Assembly (NCBI RefSeq): GCF_001426905.1
Contig: NZ_LMFQ01000006.1
Location: 44,987 to 108,986, forward strand
Direction of reading: 5' to 3'
Origin: Caulobacter sp. Root1455
GTDB taxonomy: Bacteria; Pseudomonadota; Alphaproteobacteria; Caulobacterales; Caulobacteraceae
Length of the DNA: 64,000 bases
The notes under the pieces were generated by a model, which had not been told where the DNA came from, ran no database searches, and worked only from the letters and a program-made list of their open reading frames with translations. Position numbers and translations under genes: made by a program. Positions within the stretch are counted from its first letter, which is position 1. Each line of letters opens with the position of its first letter. Positions 1 to 8,519 of this stretch are shown in pieces.

Positions 1-1
1 G

Positions 2-190
2 ACAGCCAGGGTGACGTTCGAGATCCTGGAATGCGATAAGAGACCCGTAAGCGCCGTGGCCGACAACTTCGAGGTCCGCGACGTGGTCGAGGTTCACATC
101 GCCGAGGACAGCAGCGCCAGCCTCTCCATGCTCTTCGACGCAGGTCGAAGCCTTGAGGAGCGGGTACTGACGGAGCAGTTCTCGGCCTGA
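2..190 (+). CDS. nadK: NAD kinase, C-terminal end (5' truncated by window)
   Basis: The open frame enters at the window edge and ends at TGA 188-190, giving 62 residues. The peptide carries the C-terminal signature I associate with alphaproteobacterial NAD kinases: a [16 protein letters not shown] stretch, then a beta-rich segment and a terminal [10 protein letters not shown]. The enzyme phosphorylates NAD to NADP in the cytoplasm. The catalytic GGDG region would lie upstream, outside the window, so the call rests only on the tail. Confidence 0.7.
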   Translation, partial: TARVTFEILECDKRPVSAVADNFEVRDVVEVHIAEDSSASLSMLFDAGRSLEERVLTEQFSA

Positions 191-310
191 CAACGTTGGA
201 CTTATTGGTCAGGGCACCATCTGCCTTTGGTCAGGGTAGAAACGGGCGTCTCATCTAATGTTAACGTCTTGACCCTACATTCCACGCCAATGCCTAGGGG
301 GAAAGCGTCC

Positions 311-793
311 GTGACAACCAAGTCCGCCGCGGAAGTTATACAGGTGCCGAACATGCTCAAGCTCAAGGTAGGCGGTCGCGGCGGCATCGACATGGCAGCC
401 ATCGCCAAGGCCGAAGCCGCGCTGAAAAGCTTGTCGGGCAACTTCGCCCAATGGCTCAATGACGAGATCGTCAAGCTTGAGGCCGCTCGCCAGGACGTTC
501 GCGCCAAAGGCCTGACCGCCGAGACGGTCGAGACCCTCTATCTGCGCGCCCACGACCTGAAAGGCCTCGGCGCCACCTATGATTTCCCGCTGATCACCCG
601 CCTGGCCGCATCGCTTTGCCGGCTGATCGACGATCCGGAGACGCGCCTGACCGCGCCGATGTTCCTGGTCGACGCCCACATCGACGCGATCAAGGCCTGC
701 GTCCGCGACGACATCAAGACCGACACCCACCCCGTCGGCAAGATCCTGGCCGTCGAGCTGGAAGGCCGCGTGGCGGACTATCTGGCCGCCTGA
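311..793 (+). CDS. Hpt (histidine phosphotransfer) domain protein
   Basis: A 160-residue soluble protein with an HDLKG motif. His81 is the likely phospho-acceptor within a helical Hpt domain covering roughly residues 35-155. Hpt proteins relay phosphate between response-regulator receivers in multi-step phosphorelays. I chose GTG 311 because a purine-rich GGGGGAAAG lies just upstream; in-frame starts from 227 lack such a site. An intrinsic terminator follows 26 nt after the stop, so this is probably a single-gene unit. No kinase or regulator is adjacent, so the partner cannot be named. Confidence 0.72.
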   Translation: MTTKSAAEVIQVPNMLKLKVGGRGGIDMAAIAKAEAALKSLSGNFAQWLNDEIVKLEAARQDVRAKGLTAETVETLYLRAHDLKGLGATYDFPLITRLAASLCRLIDDPETRLTAPMFLVDAHIDAIKACVRDDIKTDTHPVGKILAVELEGRVADYLAA

Positions 794-819
794 TCGGTCG
801 ATCTTCGAAAATCCCGAAA

Positions 820-846
820 AGCCCCGGTCGCGCCGGGGCTTTTTCT
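820..846 (+). terminator. Intrinsic terminator after the Hpt gene
   Basis: An AGCCCCGG / CCGGGGCT stem with a short TCGCG-type loop is followed by TTTTC. It lies between the Hpt gene (+) and the convergent lactone oxidase gene (-). Confidence 0.8.
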
Positions 847-873
847 TTGCCCATCGCCTCGCCGCCCTCCGCC

Positions 874-2271
874 TCAGACCCCAAACAGCCCCTTCAGGTA
901 CGGGTTGAGCATCCGCCCGTCGGGATCCAGCTTGGCCCGCACCTTGAGGAAGTCGTTCCAGCGCGGATAGAGCCCGGCCAGCTGGTCGCCCGAGACGCTG
1001 TGCAGCTTGCCCCAGTGCGGCCGGCCGCCGTAGCGGCGGAAGATCGGCTCGATCAGGGTGTAGAGGAAGGCGAACTCGTCCTTGTAGTGGGCGTGGACGG
1101 CGATGGAGCCCCGGGGCTCGCCCTGAAAAGGCGACAGCCAGGCGTCGTCGGGGGCGATGCGGCGGCATTCGATCGGGAAGAAGACGTCGGGACGCGCCTT
1201 CTCGATGGTCGCCACGATCTCGGCCAGGGCCTTGAGCTGCACCGACGCCGGCAGGTGGAACTCCATCTCGTTGAAGCGCACCGGACGCTCGGTGGACAGC
1301 AGCTTCCAGCCCTCGTCGATCGCCCGCTCGGGCTTGGTCCCGCCCAGCAGGGCCCGGGCGGCGGCCTTGCGCAGCGGGGCCGAGAAGCCGAGCAGGTTGC
1401 GCAGGCCCTTCAGTGCGTCGAGGAAGACGGTGTCCTGGTCCGGTCCGCGCGGAATGGCCGGGGCGTCGGTCTCGTCGTGGCTGATATTGGCGGCCAGGCC
1501 GGTGAACGGCACGGCGTAGAACTCGAAATTGCGGTGCCTGGCCCAGCGGTCCTCGGCCTTGGCCAGGGCGTCCTCGAACGGCTCCAGCCAGACATTGCGC
1601 TCCAGCCGACGGTTGGCGGTGGTCTTCAGCCGGACCTGGGTGATCACCCCGAGCGATCCCAGCGAGACCTTGGCGGCCTGGAAGACGTCGGCGTTGCGGT
1701 GCTCGCCGCAATCGATCGTCTCGCCCTTGGGGGTGACCAGGCGCAGGGCGGTGACGTCGCCGTGCAGGGCCTTGATCGCCCGGCCCGTGCCGTGGGTGCC
1801 GGTGGCCAGGGCGCCGGCCAGGGCCTGCTTGTTGATGTCGGGCAGATTGGCCATGGCCCGGCCCTTGGCGGCCAGGGCGGGACCCAGCGCGCCCAGCCGC
1901 GTGCCCGCCGCGACGATCGCCTCGTCGCCCTCCCAGGCGATGATCCCCGACAGCGCGTCCAGCGACACCAGGGTCCCGTCCGTGGGGGCCAGGGCGGTGA
2001 ACGAATGGCCCGCCCCCACCGGACGGATCGGCGCCAGGGCGGTCTTGAGGACCGAGGCGACCTCGGCCTCGGTCTTGGGGGCGACGCGGGCGGCGGGATA
2101 GGCGTGCTGCACGCCCGACCAGTTGCGCCACAGCAGATGGCCCTTGGCGTCGGTGGTCGGCGGGGACGGCGGCTCGGGCTTGTCGTGCGTCGCGACCGCG
2201 TAGCCGCCGCCGACCGCCGCCGCGCCCAGTCCCGCGCCCACGAGGAGCGCCCCTCGCCTCGATACCGTCAT
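874..2271 (-). CDS. FAD-binding lactone oxidase-like protein, Tat-exported
   Basis: A 465-residue flavoprotein of the VAO/D-arabinono-1,4-lactone oxidase (ALO) type. The N-terminus has a twin-arginine SRRGALL segment and a hydrophobic stretch, so periplasmic export is likely. The FAD-binding domain (about residues 45-210) contains VGAGHSF and GALATGTHGTG. The C-terminal ALO-like domain contains the HWGKLH flavin-site motif and ends with LDPDGRMLNPYL. ATG 2271 is preferred over GTG 2280 because a G-rich Shine-Dalgarno-like stretch sits about 8 nt before it. Family members oxidise sugar lactones or related alditols; the substrate here is unknown. The neighbouring cytochrome c lipoprotein could be an electron acceptor, but that is inference. 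Confidence 0.82.
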   Translation of the reverse strand: MTVSRRGALLVGAGLGAAAVGGGYAVATHDKPEPPSPPTTDAKGHLLWRNWSGVQHAYPAARVAPKTEAEVASVLKTALAPIRPVGAGHSFTALAPTDGTLVSLDALSGIIAWEGDEAIVAAGTRLGALGPALAAKGRAMANLPDINKQALAGALATGTHGTGRAIKALHGDVTALRLVTPKGETIDCGEHRNADVFQAAKVSLGSLGVITQVRLKTTANRRLERNVWLEPFEDALAKAEDRWARHRNFEFYAVPFTGLAANISHDETDAPAIPRGPDQDTVFLDALKGLRNLLGFSAPLRKAAARALLGGTKPERAIDEGWKLLSTERPVRFNEMEFHLPASVQLKALAEIVATIEKARPDVFFPIECRRIAPDDAWLSPFQGEPRGSIAVHAHYKDEFAFLYTLIEPIFRRYGGRPHWGKLHSVSGDQLAGLYPRWNDFLKVRAKLDPDGRMLNPYLKGLFGV

Positions 2272-2292
2272 CCGTTCCACCCCCCAGCAGTC

Positions 2293-2661
2293 TTACCCGG
2301 CGGGATCTTCGCGTCCCGCCATGAAGCGTATGAGAGCGTTGAAATCGTCCGGGGTGCAAGCCACGCATTGTCCGCCGGCCGGCATGGCCTGGAACCCTTG
2401 GACGGCGTGGTCCAGCAACACGGCCTGGCCCTGCTTCCAGCGCGGATCCCAGGCCTTTCGGTCGTGGACCAGCGGCGCGCCCGTGCCGGGGACGGCGTGG
2501 CAGGCCTTGCAGGACTCGCCATACAACGCCGCCAGCCGGGCGTCGGCCGGAGCCAGCGCCAAGGCCTGCGCCGCCGTCGGCGCGGGCGGGACGGGCTGGG
2601 AGCAGGCCGCCAGGCCGACGGTCAGGGCCAGAGCGACCGCCCAAGTCTTGGGGAGGCGCAC
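2293..2661 (-). CDS. Small c-type cytochrome lipoprotein
   Basis: A 122-residue protein with a short signal sequence and a lipobox (GLAAC), so probably membrane-anchored on the periplasmic side. A single CKACH haem-binding motif follows, with a Met-containing segment (FQAMPAGG) and a CVAC pair near the C-terminus, resembling cytochrome c5-type proteins. The start is GTG 2661, whose G is shared with the TAG stop of folD (TAGTG overlap), so translation is probably coupled. It sits directly upstream of the exported flavoprotein oxidase, which suggests a redox pair. Confidence 0.8.
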   Translation of the reverse strand: MRLPKTWAVALALTVGLAACSQPVPPAPTAAQALALAPADARLAALYGESCKACHAVPGTGAPLVHDRKAWDPRWKQGQAVLLDHAVQGFQAMPAGGQCVACTPDDFNALIRFMAGREDPAG

Positions 2662-3557
2662 TATTCGGCGATCCCGTTCAGGCGCTTGGCGGCGCTGACG
2701 GTGTTGGCCAGCAGCATGGCGATGGTCATCGGCCCCACGCCGCCCGGCACCGGCGTGATGGCGCCGGCCACGGCCTTGGCTTCCTCGAAGTCGACATCGC
2801 CGACCAGGCGGGTCTTGCCGGCGGCGGCGGCGACCGGGTCGCGAGAGGGGAATCGGGTGATGCCGACGTCGATGACCGTGGCGCCCGGCTTGATCCAGTC
2901 GCCCTTGACCATCTCGGCCCGACCGACGGCCGCCACCAGGATGTCGGCCTCGCGGCAGATGGCCGGCAGGTCCTTGGAGCGGGAGTGGGCGATGGTCACG
3001 GTGCAGTCGGCGGCCAGCAGCAGCTGGGCCATCGGCTTGCCCATCAGGTTGGAGCGGCCGATCACCACCGCCCGCTTGCCGGTCAGGTCGCCGACCACGT
3101 CCTTGAGCAGCACCATGCAGCCGGCCGGGGTGCACGAGGTCAGGGCCGGCAGGCCGCTGGCCAGGCGCCCGGCGTTGGTCACCGTCAGGCCGTCGACGTC
3201 CTTGTCGGGCGAGATCGCCGCGACGATGGCCGCCTGGCTCATGTGATCGGGGACCGGGAACTGCACCAGGATCCCGTGGATGGCCGGATCGTCGTTCAGG
3301 CGCTCGACCAGCGACAGCAGCTCGGACTGCGACGTCTCGGCCGGCAGGCGGTGGGTCTCGGAATGCATGCCGGCGGCCAGGGTCTGCTCGCCCTTGCTGC
3401 GCACATAGACCTGGCTGGCCGGGTCCTCGCCGACCAGCACGACGGCCAGGCCCGGCGTCAGACCGTGCTGGGCCTTCAGGCCGGCGACCTCGGCGGCGAC
3501 CCGCTCGCGCAGCTGGGCCGCGAAGGCCTTGCCGTCGATGATTCTGGCTTGCGACAT
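2661..3557 (-). CDS. folD: Bifunctional methylene-THF dehydrogenase / cyclohydrolase
   Basis: A 298-residue protein, the usual FolD length. It interconverts 5,10-methylene-, 5,10-methenyl- and 10-formyl-tetrahydrofolate using NADP. Visible motifs are the catalytic YVRSKG lysine region, the VDG(L)TVTN segment, the nucleotide-binding GRSNLMGKP and the C-terminal [16 protein letters not shown] 3557 is preceded by GGGAGA. It is followed without a gap by the cytochrome gene. It is divergent from crtY, with about 190 bp between the starts. Confidence 0.95.
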   Translation of the reverse strand: MSQARIIDGKAFAAQLRERVAAEVAGLKAQHGLTPGLAVVLVGEDPASQVYVRSKGEQTLAAGMHSETHRLPAETSQSELLSLVERLNDDPAIHGILVQFPVPDHMSQAAIVAAISPDKDVDGLTVTNAGRLASGLPALTSCTPAGCMVLLKDVVGDLTGKRAVVIGRSNLMGKPMAQLLLAADCTVTIAHSRSKDLPAICREADILVAAVGRAEMVKGDWIKPGATVIDVGITRFPSRDPVAAAAGKTRLVGDVDFEEAKAVAGAITPVPGGVGPMTIAMLLANTVSAAKRLNGIAE

Positions 3558-3713
3558 CGGCGTCTCCCGTTTGGCCGTGGGTAGAGCTTTTCCAGTTCGG
3601 ATGGAACATCCCAACTGGGCAAAAAAAGCTCGAAGGAAAAAACTGGAGCGCGTCGCGCTCCGGGCCCCTCCCCCGCCCGCACGCAATATGTGCGGTCGCG
3701 CGTCAGAAGTCGC

Positions 3714-3740
3714 TTGGGCTTCGCCCAATCATGCTAGAGC
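3714..3740 (+). promoter_or_regulatory. Caulobacter-type promoter of crtYIB
   Basis: TTGGGCT (3714-3720), a 12-nt spacer and GCTAGAGC (3733-3740) match the Caulobacter housekeeping consensus TTGaCgS-N10-14-GCTANAWC well. The -10 element ends 6 nt before the crtY ATG at 3747, so the mRNA would start at or within a nucleotide or two of the start codon. Confidence 0.6.
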
Positions 3741-3746
3741 CGAAGC

Positions 3747-4934
3747 ATGGTCTCCGCGTCCTCGACCCAGCGCGCCGACGTCGTCCTGGTGGGCGGCGGT
3801 CTGGCCAACGGCCTGATCGCCCTGCGGCTGAAAAGCCTGCGGCCGCGCCTGCGCGTGATCCTGCTGGAACAGGGCCCGACCATCGGCGGCGAGCACACCT
3901 GGTGCCACTTCGCCACCGACGTCGACGCGGTCGAGGCCGGCTGGCTGCGGCCGCTGATCGTCCATCGCTGGTCGGGCTACGAGGTCCGCTTTCCCGGGCA
4001 CGGCCGCCAGCTCCCGACCGACTATCTGGCCATCACCTCCCAGCGCCTGCACCAGGTGGTCAGCGCCGCCCTGGGGGCCGACGCCTGGCTGGGCGCCACG
4101 GTGTCGGACGTCAATCCGCACCAGGTGACCCTGGCCGACGGCCGGACGATCGCGGCGGGCGCGGTGATCGACGGCCGGGGTCCGCGCAAAAGCCGCAGCC
4201 TGGCCCTGGGCTACCAGAAGTTCGTCGGCCAGGGCGTGCGCCTGACCGCGCCCCACGGCCTGACCCGGCCGATCATCATGGACGCCACGGTCTCGCAAGA
4301 GGACGGCTACCGCTTCGTCTATGTCCTGCCGCTGGACGCCACGCGGCTGCTGATCGAGGACACCCGCTACAGCGACGGCCCGGCCCTGGACCGGCCCGCC
4401 CTGCGCCGCGCCATTTCCGCCTACGCCAAGGCCCAGGGCTGGAGCATCGCCAAGGTCGAGCGCGAGGAGGACGGCGTCCTGCCGATCGCCCTGGGCGGCG
4501 ACATCGACGCCTACTGGCGCGAGGCCCGTCCGCACATCGCCGAGGTGGGCCTGCGCGCCGCCCTGTTCCAGCCGACCACCGGCTATTCCCTGCCCGACGC
4601 CGCGCGCCTGGCCGAGATGGTGGCCGCCCTGCCCCGGATCACCAGCGCCAGCGTCCGCGCCTGTGTCGAAGCCCAGTCCAAGACCGTCTGGCGGCGGCGG
4701 CGCTTCCTGCGGCTGCTGAACCGCATGCTGTTCCGCGCCTGCGCGCCGCAGGACCGCTACAAGGTGCTGGAGCGCTTCTACCGCCTGTCGCCCGGCCTGA
4801 TCCAACGCTTCTACGCCGCGCGCCTGACCAAGTGGGACAAGATCCGGCTCCTGATCGGCAAGCCGCCGGTGCCGATCCCGGCGGCCATCAGATGCATCGG
4901 CGAAAACTCGGTGTTCGGAGGAAAAGACGCATGA
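3747..4934 (+). CDS. crtY: Lycopene beta-cyclase
   Basis: A 395-residue CrtY-type flavoprotein that cyclises both ends of lycopene to beta-carotene. The N-terminus has a dinucleotide-binding GGGLANGL motif (about residues 16-23) followed by the family segment IGGEHTWCHF. The central part has EDTRYSDGP and the FQPTTGYSLPDA signature typical of proteobacterial CrtY. No ribosome-binding site precedes ATG 3747; with the promoter position this suggests leaderless translation. It overlaps crtI by 4 nt (ATGA) and heads the crtY-crtI-crtB operon. Confidence 0.95.
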   Translation: MVSASSTQRADVVLVGGGLANGLIALRLKSLRPRLRVILLEQGPTIGGEHTWCHFATDVDAVEAGWLRPLIVHRWSGYEVRFPGHGRQLPTDYLAITSQRLHQVVSAALGADAWLGATVSDVNPHQVTLADGRTIAAGAVIDGRGPRKSRSLALGYQKFVGQGVRLTAPHGLTRPIIMDATVSQEDGYRFVYVLPLDATRLLIEDTRYSDGPALDRPALRRAISAYAKAQGWSIAKVEREEDGVLPIALGGDIDAYWREARPHIAEVGLRAALFQPTTGYSLPDAARLAEMVAALPRITSASVRACVEAQSKTVWRRRRFLRLLNRMLFRACAPQDRYKVLERFYRLSPGLIQRFYAARLTKWDKIRLLIGKPPVPIPAAIRCIGENSVFGGKDA

Positions 4935-6448
4935 CGACGACGCCGAAGGCCCTGGGGAAGCCGAAAGCCGCCGTCATCGGCGCGGGATTTGGCGGGCTGG
5001 CCCTGGCCGTCCGCCTGCAGTCCTCGGGCTTTGAGGTCACCGTCTTCGAGGGCCGCGAGAAGCCGGGCGGCCGGGCCTATGTCTGGCATGACGAGGGCTT
5101 CACCTTCGACGCCGGCCCGACCGTGGTCACCGATCCCGACTGCCTGAAAGAGCTGTTCGCGCTCTCGGGCCGCAAGATCGAGGACTATGTCGAGCTGCTG
5201 CCGGTCGATCCGTTCTATCGCCTGGTCTGGGAGGACGGTGACGTCTTCGACTACGCCAACGACCAGGAGAAGCTCGACGCCCAGATCGCCGCCCGCAACC
5301 CGGCCGACGTCGAGGGCTATCGCCGTTTCCACGCCTATTCTGAAGAGCTGTACCAGAAGGGCTATGTCGAGCTGGGCGCCGTGCCGTTCCTCGACTTCGG
5401 CAGCATGATCGCCTCGGCCCCGGCCCTGATGAAGCTGCAGGCCTGGCGCAGCGTCTATGACAAGGTCGCCGGCTTCGTGAAGGACGAGCACGTGCGTCAG
5501 GCGCTGTCGTTCCACAGCCTGCTGGTCGGCGGCAGCCCGTTCGCCACCTCGTCGATCTACGCCCTGATCCACGCCCTGGAGCGGCGCGGCGGCGTCTGGT
5601 TCCCGCGCGGCGGCACCCACGCCCTGATCCGGGCCCTGGTGAAGCTGCTGGAGGACCTGGGCGGCTCGATCCACCTTGGCGCACCGATCCAGAAGATCGT
5701 CACCAAGGCCGGCCGCGTCACCGGCGTGATCCGCGCCGACGGCCAGTTCGAGGCCTTCGACACCGTCGCCTCCAACGCCGACGTCATGCACACCTACAAG
5801 GCGCTGCTGGCGGACGACCCCAGGGGCAGGAAGGTCGGCAAGGCCCTGGAGGCCAAGCGCTGGAGCCCGTCGCTGTTCGTGGTCTATTTCGGACTGAAGA
5901 CCACCCATCCCGAAATCCGCCACCACACCATCTGCTTCGGCAATCGCTATCGTGAGCTGATCGGCGAGATCTACGGCAAGGACGGCCTGGCCGACGACTT
6001 CTCGCTGTACCTGCACCATCCCACCGCCAGCGACCCGGCCATGGCGCCCGAGGGCTGCTCGGCCTTCTACGCCCTGTCGCCGGTGCCCAACCTGAAGACG
6101 GCCGATATCGACTGGTCGGTCGAGGGACCCAAGTATCGCGACAAGATCCTGGCCTACCTGGAAAAGCACTACATTTCAGGGCTTTCAGCCGACCTCGTCA
6201 CCAGCCGCTTCATCACTCCGGACGATTTCGTGAGCGACCTCAACGCCTGGAAGGGCGCGGCCTTCTCGCTGGAGCCGATCCTGACCCAGAGCGCCTTCTT
6301 CCGCACCCACAACCGCGACGACGTGATCCCCAACCTGTATTTCGTCGGGGCCGGGACGCATCCGGGCGCGGGCATCCCGGGCGTCGTCGGCTCGGCCAAG
6401 GCCACGGCGGGGCTGATGATCGACGACTACGCGACCGTCCCCGCATGA
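4931..6448 (+). CDS. crtI: Phytoene desaturase (lycopene-forming type)
   Basis: A 505-residue CrtI. It introduces double bonds into phytoene to yield lycopene using FAD. The N-terminal Rossmann motif is VIGAGFGGLALA, followed by the GGRA segment and FDAGPTVVTDP. The C-terminal FAD signature includes FVGAGTHPGAGIPGVVGSAK. ATG 4931 overlaps the crtY stop. An AGGA box lies about 10 nt upstream, inside crtY. Its 3' end overlaps crtB by 4 nt, so the three genes are translationally coupled. Confidence 0.96.
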   Translation: MTTTPKALGKPKAAVIGAGFGGLALAVRLQSSGFEVTVFEGREKPGGRAYVWHDEGFTFDAGPTVVTDPDCLKELFALSGRKIEDYVELLPVDPFYRLVWEDGDVFDYANDQEKLDAQIAARNPADVEGYRRFHAYSEELYQKGYVELGAVPFLDFGSMIASAPALMKLQAWRSVYDKVAGFVKDEHVRQALSFHSLLVGGSPFATSSIYALIHALERRGGVWFPRGGTHALIRALVKLLEDLGGSIHLGAPIQKIVTKAGRVTGVIRADGQFEAFDTVASNADVMHTYKALLADDPRGRKVGKALEAKRWSPSLFVVYFGLKTTHPEIRHHTICFGNRYRELIGEIYGKDGLADDFSLYLHHPTASDPAMAPEGCSAFYALSPVPNLKTADIDWSVEGPKYRDKILAYLEKHYISGLSADLVTSRFITPDDFVSDLNAWKGAAFSLEPILTQSAFFRTHNRDDVIPNLYFVGAGTHPGAGIPGVVGSAKATAGLMIDDYATVPA

Positions 6449-7374
6449 GCGACCTGGAGGCCCAGAGCCGCGAGGCGATCCAGAAGGGCAGCAAGAGCTT
6501 CGCGGCCGCCGCCGCCCTGTTCGACGCCCAGACGCGGGCCGACGCCGAGATGCTGTACGCCTGGTGCCGCCATTGCGACGACGTGATCGACGGCCAGACC
6601 CTGGGCCACGGCATGAGCCCGGTGGCCGACGCCCCGGCCCGGCTGGAGACGCTCTACGCCCAGACCCGCGCGGCCATGGCGGGCCAGACCCCGACCGACC
6701 CGGTGTTCGCCGCCTTCCAGACCGTGGCCCTGCGCCGGGGGATTCCCGAACGCTACGCCCTGGACATGATCGACGGCTTCGCCATGGACGTGGCGGGCCG
6801 GCGCTACGCCACGCTCGACGAACTGCTGGAATACTGCTGGGGCGTGGCCGGGGTGGTCGGCACGATGATGGCCCTGGTGATGGGCGTGAAACCGACCGCC
6901 CTGTCCACCCTGCGCCGCGCCCAGGACCTGGGCCTGGCCTTCCAGCTGACCAACATCGCCCGCGACATCGTCGAGGACGCCCGGAACGGCCGGATCTACG
7001 TGCCTGGCGACTGGCTGGCCGAACTGGGCGTGCCGCAGGACGCGGTCGCCGATCCTGCCCACCGGACCGCCGTGGCGGTGCTCGCCAAACGTCTCGTCGA
7101 CGCCGCCGAGCCCTACTACGCCTCGGCCCGCTGGGGCCTGCGCGACCTGCCGCTGCGCTGCGCCTGGGCGATCGGCGCGGCGCGCGGCGTCTATCGCCAG
7201 ATCGGGCTCGACGTGGTCAAGGCCGGCGACGAGGCCTGGGACGAGCGGGTCGTCGTCAGTGGGCGGATGAAGGTCTGGCGGGCTCTTGAAGGCGGCGTCC
7301 TGGCGCTGCGCTCGGCGACGCTGGATCGGTGGGGCCCGGCGCCGGAGAGGCCGGCCATGTGGTCACGTATCTAA
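6445..7374 (+). CDS. crtB: Phytoene synthase
   Basis: A 309-residue squalene/phytoene synthase-family enzyme that condenses two GGPP molecules to phytoene. The first aspartate-rich motif is CDDVIDG (residues 44-50). The second is NIARDIVEDARNGRIYVP, which carries the metal-binding aspartates. ATG 6445 overlaps the crtI stop. It is the last gene of the crtYIB operon; the palindromic repeat that follows lies between it and the convergent gene block. Confidence 0.96.
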   Translation: MSDLEAQSREAIQKGSKSFAAAAALFDAQTRADAEMLYAWCRHCDDVIDGQTLGHGMSPVADAPARLETLYAQTRAAMAGQTPTDPVFAAFQTVALRRGIPERYALDMIDGFAMDVAGRRYATLDELLEYCWGVAGVVGTMMALVMGVKPTALSTLRRAQDLGLAFQLTNIARDIVEDARNGRIYVPGDWLAELGVPQDAVADPAHRTAVAVLAKRLVDAAEPYYASARWGLRDLPLRCAWAIGAARGVYRQIGLDVVKAGDEAWDERVVVSGRMKVWRALEGGVLALRSATLDRWGPAPERPAMWSRI

Positions 7375-7377
7375 AGG

Positions 7378-7514
7378 CCCTCCCCCTGTGGGGGAGGCGA
7401 TCGCGAAGCGATCGGTGGGGGGAGTTTTAGGATCAAGAGATCGATGAACGGGCCGCCTGCCGATCACTCCCCCCTCCGTCGCCCTTTGGGCGACACCTCC
7501 CCCACAGGGGGAGG
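7378..7514. repeat. Palindromic intergenic repeat, family A copy 1
   Basis: An approximately 137-bp element. Its arms (extended to 7375-7397 and 7496-7518) are perfect 23-bp inverted repeats built around CCCTCCCCC...GGGGGAGG. Inside are further hairpins: CGATCGC GAA GCGATCG and GTCGCCC TTT GGGCGAC. A closely similar copy lies at 63653-63788. It starts one base after the crtB stop and sits between convergent genes, so it may act as a two-way terminator. Confidence 0.85.
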
Positions 7515-7529
7515 GCCTAAGAGGCCGCC

Positions 7530-7988
7530 CTACTTCAGCACCCCCCGCCGCGTCATCCACCACGCGTACCAGATGAAGAACGCCAGCAGCCCGGCGATGA
7601 CGGCGCTCGTCACGGCCATCTGCTGGCCCATGATCTTGCCGCCGTCCGTCAGGACGTAGGTGTAGGCCACGCTCAGCAGGAAGGCCGCCAGCGACACGGC
7701 CAGGACCGGCCAGGCCAGCTTGTTGCGCAGCAGGATCAGCACCGACCCCAGGAACGCCCCGAACACCCCCACGGCCCAGTCCAGCGTCATCCAGGCCGGC
7801 ATCTGATGGTAGTGCTCGATCTGGGCCGGCGTCATGCCCGCGCTGGCCATGTAGGCCGCGCCCTGCGTCATGCTCATCACGAAGTCGAAGACGCCGATGG
7901 CGTTGAACAGCACGGCGACGACGCCGACCAGCCAAAGGTGCCAAGGCGTCCTGATCCGCGCCCCGTTCATCGTGCTTACGCCGGTCAT
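7530..7988 (-). CDS. Conserved four-TM membrane protein of unknown function
   Basis: 152 residues with four predicted transmembrane segments (about 15-37, 65-85, 89-110 and 123-143). The N-terminus TPWHLWLVGVVAVLFNAIG resembles a small family I recall from alphaproteobacteria that is often loosely labelled a sugar transporter; no transporter signature is visible. ATG 7988 is preferred over GTG 7991 because GGGGAGG lies just upstream. It is the last gene of the crtE-ABC-ABC-crtZ block, 37 nt after crtZ, so it is probably co-transcribed. A role in pigment insertion or the membrane is only a guess. Confidence 0.65.
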   Translation of the reverse strand: MTGVSTMNGARIRTPWHLWLVGVVAVLFNAIGVFDFVMSMTQGAAYMASAGMTPAQIEHYHQMPAWMTLDWAVGVFGAFLGSVLILLRNKLAWPVLAVSLAAFLLSVAYTYVLTDGGKIMGQQMAVTSAVIAGLLAFFIWYAWWMTRRGVLK

Positions 7989-8025
7989 CACAACCTCCCC
8001 ATAACCACCGACGGGCTGATTGTTC

Positions 8026-8508
8026 CTACAGAAGCGCCCCGTCGCCGCCCCTGTCCCTGAGTTTGGCCTTCAGTTCCCGCACCGGCCGCGCCAGCAGGAA
8101 GCCGAACGACACCGCGCCGTCCTTGGTGTGCACCGCATGGTGGATCCGATGGGCCTGGATCAGCTGCCGCCAGTAGCGCGACCGTCCCAGCGGGACCTTG
8201 AACCGCTGGTGCACCATGCCGTCGTGGAACATGAAATAGATCGCGCCATAGGCCGTGATCCCCAGGCCGATCGGCAGCAGCCAGGGCACGCCGTGAACCC
8301 CGAAATAGATCGCCACGATGGCCGGCGCGGCGAACACCACCGCGAACAGGTCGTTCAGCTCGAACCGGCCGGCGCGCGGCTCGTGGTGCGAGCGGTGCCA
8401 GACCCACAGCCAGCCGTGCATCACGTAGCGGTGCATGACCCAGGCGAAGCCTTCCATGAAGGCCAGGGCCGCCAGGAACAGGGCCAGGTCGAGACCGAGG
8501 GTCGCCAT
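8026..8508 (-). CDS. crtZ: Beta-carotene hydroxylase
   Basis: A 160-residue membrane-embedded fatty-acid-hydroxylase-superfamily protein. It hydroxylates both rings of beta-carotene to zeaxanthin. The histidine clusters that bind di-iron are visible: HRYVMH, HRSHHEP, HDGMVH and HRIHHAVH. ATG 8508 is preceded by AGGACG. It starts 11 nt after the ABC permease stop. No ketolase (crtW) or 2-hydroxylase (crtG) is in the window, so zeaxanthin is the expected endpoint of the genes seen here. Confidence 0.93.
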   Translation of the reverse strand: MATLGLDLALFLAALAFMEGFAWVMHRYVMHGWLWVWHRSHHEPRAGRFELNDLFAVVFAAPAIVAIYFGVHGVPWLLPIGLGITAYGAIYFMFHDGMVHQRFKVPLGRSRYWRQLIQAHRIHHAVHTKDGAVSFGFLLARPVRELKAKLRDRGGDGALL

Positions 8509-8519
8509 TGTCGTCCTGT

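Noticed and set aside
616..3246. A very long open frame (+) across folD, the cytochrome and the lactone oxidase
   Set aside because: It lies antisense to genes with clear family motifs, is low-complexity (Arg/Gly/Gln-rich) and is a by-product of high GC content.
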